A stretch of 64,000 nt of DNA from Protula sp. h YS-2021 (lineage: Eukaryota; Annelida; Polychaeta; Sabellida; Serpulidae): assembly GCA_949752745.1 (NCBI GenBank), contig OX457031.1:4653967-4717966 (forward strand), written 5' to 3'. Below are positions 27,201 through 42,200 of this stretch, piece by piece; positions within the stretch are counted from its first letter, which is position 1, and each line of letters opens with the position of its first letter. The translations under genes and the position numbers were made by a program. The notes under the pieces are model-generated. The model saw nothing but the letters and a program-made list of their open reading frames with translations, ran no database searches and was not told the origin of the DNA.

Positions 27201-30200
27201 CACTCAGCATTTTTTAAGACGGGAGGGGGGAGGGGGGGGGGGGAGTTGGGTGGGTGGTGCTTTAGGGTGGAAATGCCCCCCCCCCCCCCTACATCCCTGC
27301 CCCGTCCCTCAGTAGCAGATCAAGTCAACTCCTTTTAACTTTTGTGAAAATACAGATTTAAAGAAAAAAAAATAATAAAAAGAGTAAGTCATGTTTTTTT
27401 CAGTCAGAAATTCTTGACAAATCGCAAGAAAATAGTTTGCTTGTGACATGTAGAGTTACTGAGCAAAGCGAACCCTGTTATTCGAACGGTCCCGTAACAT
27501 GTGCCTCCGCGTGCGGACTAACTTCCATGTAGCGTAGACGTAGACTGGGCGGATTAACTGGAGGAACAGCGCACTCATCTCACTGGAATCACTTTTCATT
27601 GCTATATCTTCTTCCAATAGGGTTCTACTCTCCCTGCAGCTGTTTAATCTCACGCTAGCTCTTTAATCTCAGGCAGCTTTCTAATCTCCCAGCTGTAGGC
27701 TCTAAATCACTCCCCGCCCCCACCCCACGGCTCTTCAAGCACCCGATAGTTCTCTAATCTCTGTATAGCTCTACCATCTCCCAACAGCTGTTTATTCACT
27801 CGGCAGATGTTATATCTCCCAACAGCTGTTTACTCACTCGGCTGATGTTTCATCTCCCAACAGCTGTTTCCTCACTCAGCAGATGTTTTATCTCCCAACA
27901 GCTGTTTACTCACTCGGCTGATGTTTCATCTCCCAACAGCTGTTTCCTCACTCAGCAGATGTTTTATCTCCCAACAGCTGTTTACTCACTCGGCTGATGT
28001 TTCATCTCCCAACAGCTGTTTACTCACTCGGCAGATGTTTTATCTCCCAACAGCTGTTTACTCACTCGGCTGATGTTCGATCTCCCAACAGCTGTTTACT
28101 CACTCAGCAGATGTTTCATCTCCCAACAGCTGTTTACTCACTCAGCAGATGTTTCATCTCCCAACAGCTGTTTAACCACTCGGCAGCTTTTCATCTCCCG
28201 ACTGCTATTTAATCACTCAGCGGCTGTTTAATCAGTGGACAGCTGTTCTTCTCCAGACAGCTGTTTAATCACGCAGCAGCTGTTTAATCACTCAGCATCT
28301 CTTTAATCTCCCGATAGCTGTTTAACACATCAGCAGCTCTGACCATTGCGGCTTTTAGCAGAGGTTGTAGAAATCCGAATTGATTCCGTAGGTTAGGAGA
28401 GTTGCAGGAGGCTGTAAGCAACAGTATTTTTTTTTAAAAAATGATGTTTTTCATCACTGTATAGCGGTGTCGTGGAATGTGATGTAGTTAAGTGATTGCA
28501 GATTGCAGTGCATGGTGTAAATTACTGTAGTGCGATGTAGTGTAATGTAGTGCGATGTAGTGTAATCCGTTGTAATGTCATGTGGTCCGATGTAGTATTA
28601 AGTCCAAGTGTAATGTGCACTTTTGTGTGTGCCCGCAGTAATTGGCGTAATTCATAAAATTTTTGCATGGCGGTCGGGAAGGAGGTGGCGAGGTCGAAGC
28701 TGCCATACAGATATATAACAAAATTTTTTAAAAATATACGACATTTTCGCCATTCGAATTTTCGCGAAATTCGAATTGTGTTTTTTTTTCTCTTCTGAAG
28801 CACAGTTAGGATTTGTTTGTTTCGTGTTTACTCGTATGAGATTGAATTTTGTGCAAACTACGTGTCACAATTCGAATTCATCCAGCGAAAATGGCGAAAA
28901 TTTGGCTTTCTACGATAAGGCGATAATAGATGTATTTTGTTGATCATATGTCGGCTTTGCGGGGCACTTCGTATTAACTTGCATTTCTGTGTAAGTGTTG
29001 TTTCATAATAACAAAAAAAAATAGTGCTCTTAAAATGTCTCGTAAAAATTTCACACTGCGCGCGAATACTCCCAAGTCGTAAAACTAACAATCCGTTGTT
29101 GTGTAACAGCCGACCTCTACGGCGGTGTGGTCTATCGTGTATAACACCTTTTTACTCAGCAGACCCACTGGGGATTCCGTGAAAATAGTAATCCTAAAAG
29201 AGAGGAACTACTTTCTAAAATATCCATCCGCTCTGTGTTTATGGGTAAAGATGGATCCCCTCAGAGGTCAGCTGTTTTTAACAACGACTAGCAGTCACAC
29301 TATTCTTGTAATCTTTTAGGACACATTTTTTCCGCCATTTTTTTTTTAATTCTTCCGTAAGGACGCAAGTGTAACTCGGCCCAGTCACAAATATCTATCC
29401 CCTATTTCACTTCCGGACAGTGTGGGTTACATTGTCAAAAGTCACGTGATAGTGAGCGATAATGGATGTTTGTTAATCGCACCAGTCGCATCATATATCT
29501 GCAAAAAATAATAAATAAATAGATAAACAAAGGTAAAATAAAAAAGGAAAAAAAGTTTAATTCCCTTTTCTTTTAAACTTTTACTATACTTAATAACTGT
29601 TGTTCTATGTTTTATATCAGGTATTATATGTTTAGTGTTTATAAGGTTTTCCTTGTACTTTTAATGGGTGACCGGGCAGTCGGGGTGGAGAAGTTTGCGA
29701 AATTCATAAGTAGCGACCTCTTGGTCTCAGTTTGATTGGTCAGTAATTCATGTGGCTTACAGCAACAAAGCACAAGGACGTGAAAAAAAAATCGTCCCAA
29801 AAGAATACAAGGTATGGCTGCCATTTAGCGATAATATGGTGTATGTATGTCCTCTTGAGTTTGTTTATTTTTTTTTCCTTAATCAGTTTCAGTTACGGCG
29901 TCCCCCTGACAAACCTCCGTTACAGGTGACTAAGTTCTGTATCCCCAACCCTCTCACCTTCGCATAACGCTTCTTAGCTGCGTTTGGGGTCATTCATAAA
30001 GTACGCACGCACGGGAAGGGGGGGGGGGGGGGTAAGGGGGAGGGAGAGGGGTTGGGGGGGGCGCGGTTGTGGCGTGTGAGCAGACCGTACGTACGCTAAT
30101 GTTATATAGGGCAGTGGATGACGTCACAGGTTTGCATATATGGCATGGCGGCTCACAAGGTTCCGACAATTTTGTGTGCGTTCTTTATGGATGTCTCCCA

Positions 30201-33200
30201 TGGTTGATTTTGCCACTTCCGCTAAAAAGGAGCTGTTCAGATCAGCACGAGCTTAACCCACAAGCACTTCGGCTGAGGGAGGTGATTTGTGTGGGGTTGC
30301 TCGCAGTCCCTGTGTTCGTCTGAGCGACGCTCCCAAGGGGCTGTGCACAGTAGTTTGGAGAACTTGCTTGTAATTAGCAGCCGTTAGTGACGCCACGTGT
30401 TATGTTAGATGATGACGTAAGCCAGCGCGAGTTAGATGATGACGTAGTTCGCGCTGGTCTGAACAACGGCTTTTTTTGTCCGTGCGCGGGTTTTGTTTGA
30501 TGAGTGACAATGTGCAGTGTCGTGCAGATCAATTCCCCTGTAAACATGAATTGTGGTTGGAGAGGAATCTGAATACATCAATTCCATACTGCTTAAATTT
30601 CAAATGTGACTTCCAAATCAAGCTTGGAAAAATTCAACCCGCTGAGACCGTGTCAAAGACGAACGATAATCGTGGAACGAATGAGACTCGTAAGAACGAA
30701 CGAGACTCGTAAGATCGAATGAGACTCGTAAGATCGAATGAGACTCGTAAAATGGAATGAGACTCGTAAGAACGAACGAGACTCATAAGATCGAATGAGA
30801 CTCGTTAGATCGAATGAGACTCGTAAGATCGAATGAGACTCGTATGAACGAACGAGACTCGTAAGATCGAATGAGACTCGTAAGATCGAATGAGACTCGT
30901 AAGATCGAATGAGACTCGTAAGAACGAACGAGACTCGTAAGATCGAATGAGACTCGTAAGATCGAATGAGACTCGTAAGATCGAATGAGACTCGTAAGAA
31001 CGAGTGAGACTCGTAAGATCGAATGAGACTCGTAAGATCGAACGTTAACAGCTCACTAAAGTCAGAATTGAGCGCAGTGAATAATGTGTGTTAAAACGTC
31101 ACTGTGCCATAACATTTGGTAAAGAATGGACTATGGGGGACAGGGGGAGCGTTGAGAAATTTTCTATCCTTTCGTTGAGGGAAAAAGTGAGGTGCAGTTT
31201 CAGCAAAACGTTTTTACGATTGCTTTGGGTGTCATTTACAGTATCTCAGCGAATAATACATTGGCAAATAGCCTCTTGATTAGAAATGTGATTTTTGTGA
31301 TTACAGCTTGTGTGTAAAATGTGTGTAAACAAAAATGATCTTTTGTACAAACTTCTCTGTTACTATGCGGTTTGCACGAACCACACGGGGGGGGGGGGGG
31401 GGGGCGGGGACGGAACCTCGACATGCGGGGGCAAACTGTTCGGAGTTGCACATTCAATCACGGAAACCTTGAACAGAGAGGTATAGTGAATTAAGGGGCA
31501 CATTGAATAGAGGGGCACGCTTGAGTTCATGGGCACATTGAACAGTGGGGCACATTCCGTTGTTAGAGAGATACTTGTCTGATCAAGGAACATGTTTTAT
31601 AATAAGAACAATAATGATGATGATAATAATAATAATAATAATAAATAATAATAATTTCTGCTTTCCAAGCGTGAAACTAATAAAGTGGTACAGGTATGTT
31701 AATATCTCTACAAACAAATTTGATTTAGATTTTAAGGAAATGAGATGATTACATTGCAAAATGATTAAGGCTGGCACAAACTAATCGAATATCAGGATCG
31801 GTTAGTCGACTAAGAAAACGACTGTTCGGTTAACCCATATTTAACCCAGATTTACTAAAACATAAATTATACTGACAATAATTAGAGAGGCAAACTACTT
31901 TAGGTTTAATAATACCTTGTGTCCTCAGTATTTCTGAGTAAAAATACGAAAAAGTTTTCCATTACAGGTACTTTGTTTACAATTACATGTACCTTGATTA
32001 CAAATACGGGTACTTTGTTTAGAATTGCAGGTACTTTGTTTACAATTACGGGTACTTTGTTTACAATTACAGGTACTTTGTTTACAATTACTGGTACTTA
32101 ATATGGTTTGTCAACACGGCAGGTCTGCTGCCGTTTAATGCTGTGGTGATATCAGAATTGCCCGGAATATAAAGTGTATAGTCCTCGACAACTCGCTACG
32201 CCTGGTCGGCGGGCGAATTTGCTGGTCTTTGTGAGGGTTGCGAAGTATGTGCAAGGCCCCATTCTGGGAGCACAGTATTGATTCCCGGAGGGTTCACTGC
32301 ATTGATCCTCCGCACGATTCATTGCATTGATCCTCCACCGGGTTCACTGCATTGATCCTCCACCGAGTTCACTGCATTGATCCTCCTCAGGGTTCACTGC
32401 ATTGATCCTCCTCAAGGTTCACTGCATTGATCCTCCACCGGGTTCACTGCATTGATCCTCCACCGGGTTCACTGCATTGATCCTCCACCGAGTTCACTGC
32501 ATTGATCCTCCACCGGGTTCACTGCATTGATCCTCCACCGAGTTCACTGCATTGATCCTCCTCAGGGTTCACTGCATTGATCCTCCACCGAGTTCACTGC
32601 ATTGATCCTCCACCGGGTTCACTGCATTGATCCTCCACCGAGTTCACTGCATTGATCCTCCTCAGGGTTCACTGCATTGATCCTCCACCGAGTTCACTGC
32701 ATTGATCCTCCACCGGGTTCACTGCATTGATCCTCCACCGAGTTCACTGCATTGATCCTCCTCAGGGTTCACTGCATTGATCCTCCACCGGGTTCACTGC
32801 ATTGATCCTCCACCGGGTTCACTGCATTGATCCTCTGCTGGGTTCCCTGCATTGATCCATGGTTCACTGCATTGATCCTCGGGGAAGGGGGTAAGCTTGA
32901 CTCGCCTTTGCATCAAGCATTTTTCCCGCGAGCTTTCCCGCGTTTCTGTACATGGCAAGCAGTCACTTGATTGGTCTTGTTTCAGCCTACCCCGCACCAG
33001 CTGCAGCCTTACGCATGCGCAACACCCCAGCCCAGGGGAGGCACGCCCAGTGCTAGCAGCCAGCCCAGGGGAAGCACCCCAAACAGCTTGGGCGCTAGCA
33101 CCCCGAAATCGGGGTCCATGGGTGGCCCTGAACCCACGAGCGGGGTCACGCCGGTTTTAGGTCGCAAAGAGCCGAGATACAGATTTAGCCTCATTGTCGT

Positions 33201-36200
33201 AAGTCACGTGACGTGCACAGGCAGACGATCTTTATACTGATGTGCAGGGAGCATGTAATTTTTGGTTGCCGTGATGTTTCTTTCTTTGAATTAAAAAACT
33301 TAAGTTCTGTTTTGCATTTTGTAGAATTTAGAGAAACTCGTGTGATAGTTCACCATTGATTGCAAGAATAGAGAGATTGCTTTTGCGTACACACACCCCT
33401 TCCCTTGTGCCCACTCCCCCCTCCCCCTCCCCCCCTCCTCCTCGCCCTAGACAAGTTCAGAATTGCTTGAAGTTGTACTATTGACATGGCGATCTGTACA
33501 GAAGCTACTAACATATTCTTTTCCTTGTAGATAGGGGATTGGAGGGGGGGAGGGGGAGGGGGAGGGGGGAGGTAGGATTGGGCTAGCTTGGATAACCGAA
33601 GTAGGGAAGTCGTAGGTGAGTGATACAGCTCTGGATCAACAACTCGTAAGGCCATGGGTTCGAATCCGGCCCGCAGTGGATGCTGAGGGATATCATGATA
33701 AAAACTTCCGGGAATGGAAAGGGTTATTCCAATTAAGAAGACCATTGCCATTTCTTTCCGTACTTCTGTTGACAACAACCACAACCAAAAAAAGACATTT
33801 AGTGAATTTAGTCCTTGCTAGCAAGGGGTGGGGTGAGAGGGGAGGGGGGAGGGGCAGACAACAAAATTATAGAAAATATTGGAACAGAAATATTTATGTT
33901 TGATATGAGACTGTTTTGAAAGCCACGTTTATCTCATCCGAAATTACAATCGACGCCAACGACAGGAAGAGGAAAAAATGCGCTTATTTTATTCAGTTCG
34001 ATTCCTACCATTAGCCAATCGTTTTTGAATAACCGCATCAGACTATTTGCATTGTGCATATTAATACCCAATTAAGAATGATAATGGTATGCATGTGAGC
34101 TCAAGTGCACACGAACACTGCACGAAGCTCGAGTTTAGAAAGCAGGGTATTGGCGGGGACATTTAGCACGACGTCTTGGCGGGGATATTTTGCACGACGT
34201 TTTGGCGGGGACATTTTGCACGACGTTTTGGCGGGGACATTTTGCACGACGTTTTGGCGGGGACATTTTGCACGACGTCTTGGCGGGGACATTTTGCACG
34301 ACGTCTTGGCGGGGACATTTGCCACGACGCCTCGATAGGGACTTTGGATTTTGGGCTGGCACGGTTAGATGCTCGCCCATAGCTTATCGTAGACTGTCAT
34401 CTATTCTGGTGTCGGCTGCAGTGAAATAAATGAGATAGCAGCTGTCAGTTTTGATGTATGGCGTTGAAAAAAATGACGGATTCCTGAAAATGAATAAAGA
34501 TGTCTCTCTGCGGTATGGATTCTTCTACTGCTTAATATTCCGCGAGCCATGCTGAGCAAGCGTCAAACCTGGTTCTCAGTGAACCCTTCTGAAGTGTCAT
34601 TCCTATGTGCTCCTCCCAGGTGTCCTTCCCATTTGCCTCTTCCAGGTGTCCTTCTTATGTACCCCTGCCGGTTGTCCTTCCCATGTGCTCCTGCCAGGTG
34701 TCGTTCCCATGTGCCGCTCCCGGTTGTCCTTCTCATGTGCTCCTCTTAGTGGTCATTCCCATGTGCCCCTCCCAGGTGTCCTTCCCATGTGCCCCTCCCG
34801 GTTGTCCTTCTCATGTGCCCCTCCCAGGTGTCCTTCCCATGTGCCCCTCCCGGTTGTCCTTCTCATGTGCCCCTCCCAGGTGTCCTTCCCATGTGCCCCT
34901 CCCGGTTGTTCTTCTCATTTGCCCCCATCCCCCGGTGCTTTTCTCATGTGGCCTTCCCTTGTGCCCCTCCGGAGTCCCTTTTCCCGTGTGTCTGCCCCGG
35001 TTGTCCTTCTCATGTGCCCCTCCCAGGTGTCATGTGCCCCTCCCAGGTGTCATGTGCCCCTCACTGGCATCTTAACCATGTTCCCTTCCCTGTGTGCTTT
35101 TCCTGTGTGCCCCTTCACAGGCGTTCTTCCCACGCATCCTCCAGTATTTCGCAGTTTGATCTTATTTCAATATTGTCCAGCCCAAGTGCATTCGTTATGC
35201 ATCTGTCGGGGAAACAGGCATGCCCCGGGGGCCGTGAATGCGGTATGCCTTGCCAGCATGATGCATGGGACTTACTCAACAACTCTCGTGAGCCTCACAA
35301 ACAGTCCGTATTTTCTCTTTTTTTTCAGGTGTTTACGCCTTTTGATTTCGTCGCCGCGAGGATCTCGTCGTCATGTGGTGTTGTTTTATCTGTGTGAATT
35401 AAATTCCGTTCATCTTTTGCAGGTTTGACAGCCGCTGCAATGCTAAAAATAGAAACAACGTCATAGATTTTGTTTTAGGGGTTCAAATCGATTTAAAGCA
35501 TCATTCGTTCTGTTAAAAACAGACAAACAAAAACAAACAAAGAAACGAACAAACTTGCATGTAAAAAGCTTGTGCTTGAATGAATTGTGTTGTGGCCATC
35601 CATAAAGTACGTAAGCATTGATCTGCGTGCTTGTGGGGGGGGGGATGGGGGGCGGAGGGTTGGGGAGGGGAGATCTGTAGGCTGTACGTACGCTGTTATT
35701 GAGATTGTGTGGCGCCACAAATTTGGCGTACGTAGAGAGTGGGGGGGGGGGGGGGTGGAGGGGGTAGGTGGCGTACGAAGACCAGATGCGTACTTTATGG
35801 ACGGCCTGTCACTTTAGAGCTGCTGCTTGCTTCATGCGGTTTGCGACTATCTTGTGCCACTTTTCTGTCACTCGTGTGTGCAATATCGTTCAGCTTGGGT
35901 ATCCAGTATGCCATCTACTGGGGAAAGGGTGCACTACAGTACGCCATCTACTGGGCAAAGGGTGCACCCCAGTACGCCATCTGTTGTGCAAAGGGTGCAC
36001 CCCAGTACGCCATCTACTGGGCAAAGGGTGCACCCCAGTATGCCATCTGCTGTGCAAAGGGTGCACCCCAGTACGCCATCTACTGTGCAAAGGGTGCACC
36101 CCAGTACGCCATCTACTGGGCAAATGGTGCACTCCAGTACGCCATCTTCTGGGCAAAGGGTGCACTGGGACGTGTAACCGCGAGCCCAGACCCGGGCGTA

Positions 36201-39200
36201 CGCTGTCTGTGCATGAGCTTTGGCATCCGGTACGCCATCTAGTGGGCACACTGTGCATGAATGTCTCTCCCCGTCTGTTCTGCCTCGCACATATTCCTCT
36301 TGACCTCCCATAAAATACACAGCCAAGAATTTCAGATTCTTTGGGACTGCCCATAAATGACGCATAAATGCATTTCAGATTTTTTTTGGAACTTGTGGAA
36401 ATTATCACTAAGAATCTGTGGCATCACCGAAAATGCACATTTAAAAAAAAACGAAAGAAAAAAGTTTTTACCATTTGAAATAAGGCCGGCAGATGGGAAG
36501 ACAAATACTCATTTTTGAGACGCCCCCTTGAGTTTTGATAAGGTAAACTTAGGGTACAAAACGGATGCACAGCTCTGACACCAGTGCAGCTTTTTTTTAT
36601 CAGGTTTTTTTTTTTTTGTTTTTCGGCTGCAGAAAGATGGACACAAAAGGCGCATCTCAATTCAAATACTTGCACGTTTAGTGACGTCATTAGGGAATCT
36701 GATGATGTACAATTATTTTTAGCTCACGTGTGTACATTTTGATAACAGTCCGATGGGATGTACAAGTTCGAACTTGGCATTGTCTAAAACTTCTTCCTGA
36801 AAGACAAATGTACTTAAAGCGCATCTCATTTTATTTATATACCCACAATAGGACAAAATGGACGGTTTTTTGAAGGATTTACAAATCCCGAAAGAGAGCC
36901 CGCTGACTCCACTGTTAAGCCGGATCCCCCGTGTAAGATCCAGTTTAGTGGTAGTAAGTCATGTGGCCCCCCTAGCGGCCAATCAGATAACATGTTTCCA
37001 TACTCACTGGCACTAGATGGCGCTATGGTGTAGTTGTCTGCCATTAACACGTTGGGCTTCTGTTGTTACTCTCGTTGATTTTTTTTAAAATTTCCATTGT
37101 GTACATCTGACGTCACTTGGCTTTCTCCCTGTACTGTGTACAGCTCTGACATGTCATCAGTCTCTTGTATATGTTTAAGTAATTCCTGGAATTTGGTGAT
37201 AACACATGCTGTAACTTGATTGGGTGCAAAAAATGCTCAAAGCACACGAAGAGTTTTCTTTATGGTCAGTGATGATTTGGTGCACAAGGCAATCTAGTTG
37301 GCTTGAGAATTGAGCCTAAGCCGAAATTGACAAACAAAAATAATTTTGAGCATTTTAAGTTGAAATCAAATTCTATATGGTTATAATTACTTATCTTAAA
37401 AAAATGTCAGGTTTTCCAAAAAAAAAAAAAAAACAGGAAAGAAGTAGAAAACACGATTTGACCTTTCATGAAAACTGCTTTACGAATCACAACATTCATT
37501 GATTTCACTTCTGTGTTGGTCGCCTTACAGTTGTATGGCGGTTATTGCAGTCCTACCCGAATTGGAATCCGTTTCAATTTTACGCGGTTGTGCGCTTTTC
37601 AAACCTTCCCGCATTTTGTGATTTTCACCTCAGTTCCTGCTTTTCGTTGTTTTAGTGTAGTTTTTTTTTTTGCGACCATCACGTCAAGCTATTATTTTCT
37701 GTTCTCTCATTTTCGATTGATGTTTTTTTTTCCCACTTTTTGTATTGGGCGTTTTCATGCTCTATTTCATGCTCTATTTCGCTTCCAGTTTACTGCTCAG
37801 TGTTTCTTCTCTTTCTGCTACTTCCACATTCTTCTGCTTTTCCTGAGTTTTCACTTTCGTTTTCTTCTGGTTTCGTTTCTGTCACTTTCGCTTTCGTTTT
37901 CGTTTCTTCCACTCGTATCACTTTCACCTGGAAGACATTCGCGCTCAATCTATTTCCATTGTCTTGGTTTGGAAGATATTGTTTCATGTGACGATTGTTT
38001 TGGTTCTCTGCTGCGATCGGATATACTTGGGGTCACTTGCACGGGGGAACTAGGCAAGTCCAATATTTCTTTGTTCATTCGCTCAGTCCCCGTCCATCTA
38101 GTAAATAATATCATATCAAAGGCATTTAAATGTGTTTATGTATATTTATCTCCTCGATCACAGCGGATCGAAGCTCGGATATATCCGATAGAAACCAGTG
38201 GTACTTTGCTGGTCTTGACTTCAATAAATAGTAATATCAGTTCGAAGGTGTAATACATTGCATTTTTATAATCCAGTGTGGAAACAGGATGTTTGAGATA
38301 AGCTAAAAGCACATAATTGAAAAAAAAATGGAATATATAACAAAAAAAAAATCTATAAATAAATTCGTAATTCTCGGGGCTGAGCTTGTAATTCGCAAGA
38401 GAGGGGACGTTTGCGTTTTTTTCGGCCTGGTAACTGGACCTTTTTTTCGGCCTGGTAACTGGACCTTTTTTTTCGGCCTGGTAACTGGACCTTTTTTTTC
38501 GGCCTGGTAACTGGACCTTTTTTTTTCGGCCTGGTAACTGGACCTTTTTTTCGGCCTGGTAACTGGACCTTTTTTTCGGCCTGGTAACGGGACCTTTTTT
38601 TTCGGCCTGGTAACGGGACCTTTTTTTTCGGCCTGGTAACTGGACCTTTTTTTTCGGCCTGGTAACTGGACCTTTTTTTTCGGCCTGGTAACTGGACCTT
38701 TTTTTTCGGCCTGAGAACTGGACCTTTTTTTTCGGCCTGGTAACTGGACCTTTTTTTTCGGCCTGGTAACGGGACCTTTTTTTTCGGCCTGGTAACGGGA
38801 CCTTTTTTTTCGGCCTGGTAACGGGACCTTTCCGTGATCTGACTGATAGCTTTGTCATTCGTCTGGGACTTGATGTCTGCGACATTTATGTATGTAATAA
38901 ATGTGTCATCCATTTTGGTCTATCAGGACTCATTGTGCACGGATCTCAACATAATTATAACTGCCGCCTTTGTTTTCATTTGCTTCTGATTTTTGGCATT
39001 ATTTTTATTTATTTATTTATTTATTATTTTTTTTGGTCGTTGCCTTACTTTCTACAATTTTTGTGAGATCGCATTTGTAAATGTTGGTTTTTTTTATTGC
39101 TAGCTATTTCTCTTCGTGATTTTTGAATATTGATTTTGCGTTAATTAGCAATATGCAGCATTCAGTAATGTTTGCGTTGTTGCGCTGAAAAAAAGTGGAA

Positions 39201-42200
39201 AATTTTGCCGTAGTTTTTACTTGTATTACGACTGTATTTAAGGTAGGAAGGAGTATAACAAGAAATGTAAACAAAGCCAACAATGCTATTGACAAGTACA
39301 GAAAAAAAAGATTTTTTTTAGCGAGTTTTGCGAATCGCAACTATCAACTTCGTTTTAATTGGAAAACATGCAAGACTTTCAACGGTAATACCGACAAGTT
39401 GTTAACACAGTAATAGACAAATCAGGGGTCGTTACTTCTAGATAAGAGGGTTTACTTCCTGGTGTCTTGATTGGCTGTACGTGTCACGTGTTTGGCTGTA
39501 TGTGTCAGACGTGTTTGACTGTACGTGTCACGTGTTTGGCTGTACGTGTCACGTGATTGGCTGTACGTGTCGCGTGTTTGGCTGACATGTCACGTGATTG
39601 GCTGTACGTGCCATGCATGTTTTACTTTTTGGCCTTTTTTAGGGTTATGTGTTATTCAGAAAACACCAACTTGTGTTTTATAGTTTTGGACCTGTTGTTC
39701 AACATTTAATTTTCGTGACTTGGTTCATGCCATTCTTAAATATACTTTGAATTTAAAACTCATTCTGCCAGCGTTCCGATTTCCCGTTCTAGTTTTGTTT
39801 TCCTGCCCCGCCCCGACCCGAGCAGGTCAGAAGTGCTCTTTTCGACTTGTTTTTGACCTGAATTTCACCTGTTCATAGTGATGTGTTTGGTCTGGCTGTT
39901 CGTATTATTGGCTTCCCGGTATAAATCTCGTGCCAATGAACTCCGTAATTGTTCGCGAAGTGTTGAATCGAATGGAGCATATTGACAAATTTCTGGACTA
40001 GTTTTTGGTTTCCTGAGTCACGCTTGGTTAAAAAATTACCAATTTGAAGCCTATCAGAGAGAACGTTGCATGTGGTTGTTTTTTCGGGGATAATGGTGGC
40101 GGGGGAGAATTTGAGTTGTTTGATTTTTTTTTTTCGATTTTTTTTTTCCTGAAGGAAGGGGTGAGGATTGATCCATGCAGTTCGCCGCCTCCACATTTCA
40201 TTTTAAAATAAGCTTTGAAACTGAAATTGTCACAATTTAGAACCGTAGAGGAATAATTGTATAGTATAACTAGTTAAGTAATGTCTGACCTGATGCTAAC
40301 ACGTGATTGGTTCTAGCGTCACGTGCCGGCAACACGTGAGTGATCGCCACACGCCGCAGTGACACGTGACTCACTCTATTGTTCATCTGATGAAGCTGAT
40401 TATTGATTTATTTTTTCCTTCACTTACATTTATTTTCTTCTTCTTCTTCTTCCCCTCTGCTGCACTAACACGTGAACAGGAGAAGTCGGACTGCGGAGGA
40501 GCGGACACGCCCACCCCCGGCGGCACGCCCACCCCCGGCGGCACGCCCACGCAGAAGCGCAAGGACAGGCGCCGCTCTAACCTCTTTAGTGTAAGTTCCC
40601 AGGTGCTAATGCAGTGATCACGCTCACGAGGGCAGAAAGAGGGTGGAAGGGGGAAAAGATATCAACCTTCACCAGTATCTTTTATTAAGCCATCTCTTTT
40701 TCGAAGTTCAAGTTCTTTCGGTGGAATTGGTTTTACGTACATTTTTTTAGGACGAAATCTGGATTAGCACCTGAAACAACCTAACCGTTTTGTTGTGGGC
40801 TTGCAGGTGTCGCTACGCGTCGACACGTCAACGGCAGTTGTCGATGTGCGTCGACATGGCAAAAGTAATTGTCGATACGGGCAGTCATAGCAACGGCATT
40901 TGAGTAAGGGGGTGGGGAGGTTAGGTTGAGGTGTTATGGGGAAACAAAATGCCTGGTCCGTGTCTGTCCCGTATGGACACCTGTCTCGTATATTCACTTT
41001 TCGCCGCTTTGTATTGTGACGTCACCAATATATTGTGCACCTTCTTCTTAAAAACACACACTTCCGAAAGTTTGTACATTTGAAAGATTTTACCTTATCT
41101 TTTGTGATTTAATACGAAATTTATGTGCACTGGCCGCTCTAGTTTAAGCACCATAATTGAATAACGAAATGTTGAAATGGTAACATGGAGGAGGTGGTGG
41201 TGGGGAGGGGGGGGGGGGGAGCGGTGCATGAGTTGTATTGTTGGCGTTCATTGTGAGCAGTGTCGTACACTTGTGTAACGTTTATTTTATGAATTATTTA
41301 CGCCCCTCCTCCTCCCACCCCCGCCTGCCCGTCCCCAGGCCTTCCTCGCTAGTTTGAAAGACCTTTCCGTTGTTCAGCTTTTGACACTGAGCCAAAAACT
41401 ACCGCCAATCGTCTGTTGACGATGCGCTATTAACCGAGGCTTTATTATGGAAATCTAAACAGTTGTGAGCTATCTCGCAAAATGTTAGATGAAAAATGTT
41501 TAATCCGTTATTTCGCCACAGCTATTAAAAAAATGATCATAGTTAAACTTTAAATTTACTTTAAATACTTGTTTGATACATATAAAAAGTAGTGCGCTCG
41601 TAGTTATTTAAGATTTCTGTGGTGTTGCCTCAGCAGCTTTGGCGATATTTTAGTTCACTAACCAAGAAAATAAAAAATAAAAAAAAATCCCCTTGCTTTG
41701 CCTTTTCAGTTCATTTCCGAAATTGTCCGGAATTTACATGGTTTGCCGGTCTTTTGATTGCAGCTGGTTTTAGCCCCATTCTCAGCATTTTTCCACTTGG
41801 TTTTAGCCCCATGCTCAACATTTTTTCACTTGGTTTTAGCTCCCATTCTCTGCATTTTTCCACTTGGGTTTTAGCCCCGTGGTGAGCATTTCTTCACTTG
41901 GTTTTAGCCCCATTCTCAGCATTTTTCTACTTGGTTTTAGCCCCTTTCTCAGCATTTTTTTATTCCCCGCAGGGAATATTTGCGATCGACCGCGTGTCTG
42001 TCGGTCGGTCTGTCATCAACAGCTTGTTAACACGATAACTTAAAAACTCCTGCAAGGATTTTAATGAAACTTGGTATGTAGCTTCTATGGGAACAGACAC
42101 AGATAGATATTGTAAATGGGCCAGGTCCGCCCAAGGAAAATGGACCAGCTGGACTTGGAAAATTTCAGCTCTTGATTGACTATTGATGGCTGTGTTTAAC

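Noticed and set aside
27640..28335. CRISPR-like array (38-bp period)
   Set aside because: Units are contiguous with no unique spacers, in a eukaryotic intron.
30990..31060. Repeated GTAAGA as genuine 5' splice sites
   Set aside because: They are part of the 19-bp array, with no open exon upstream in a usable phase.
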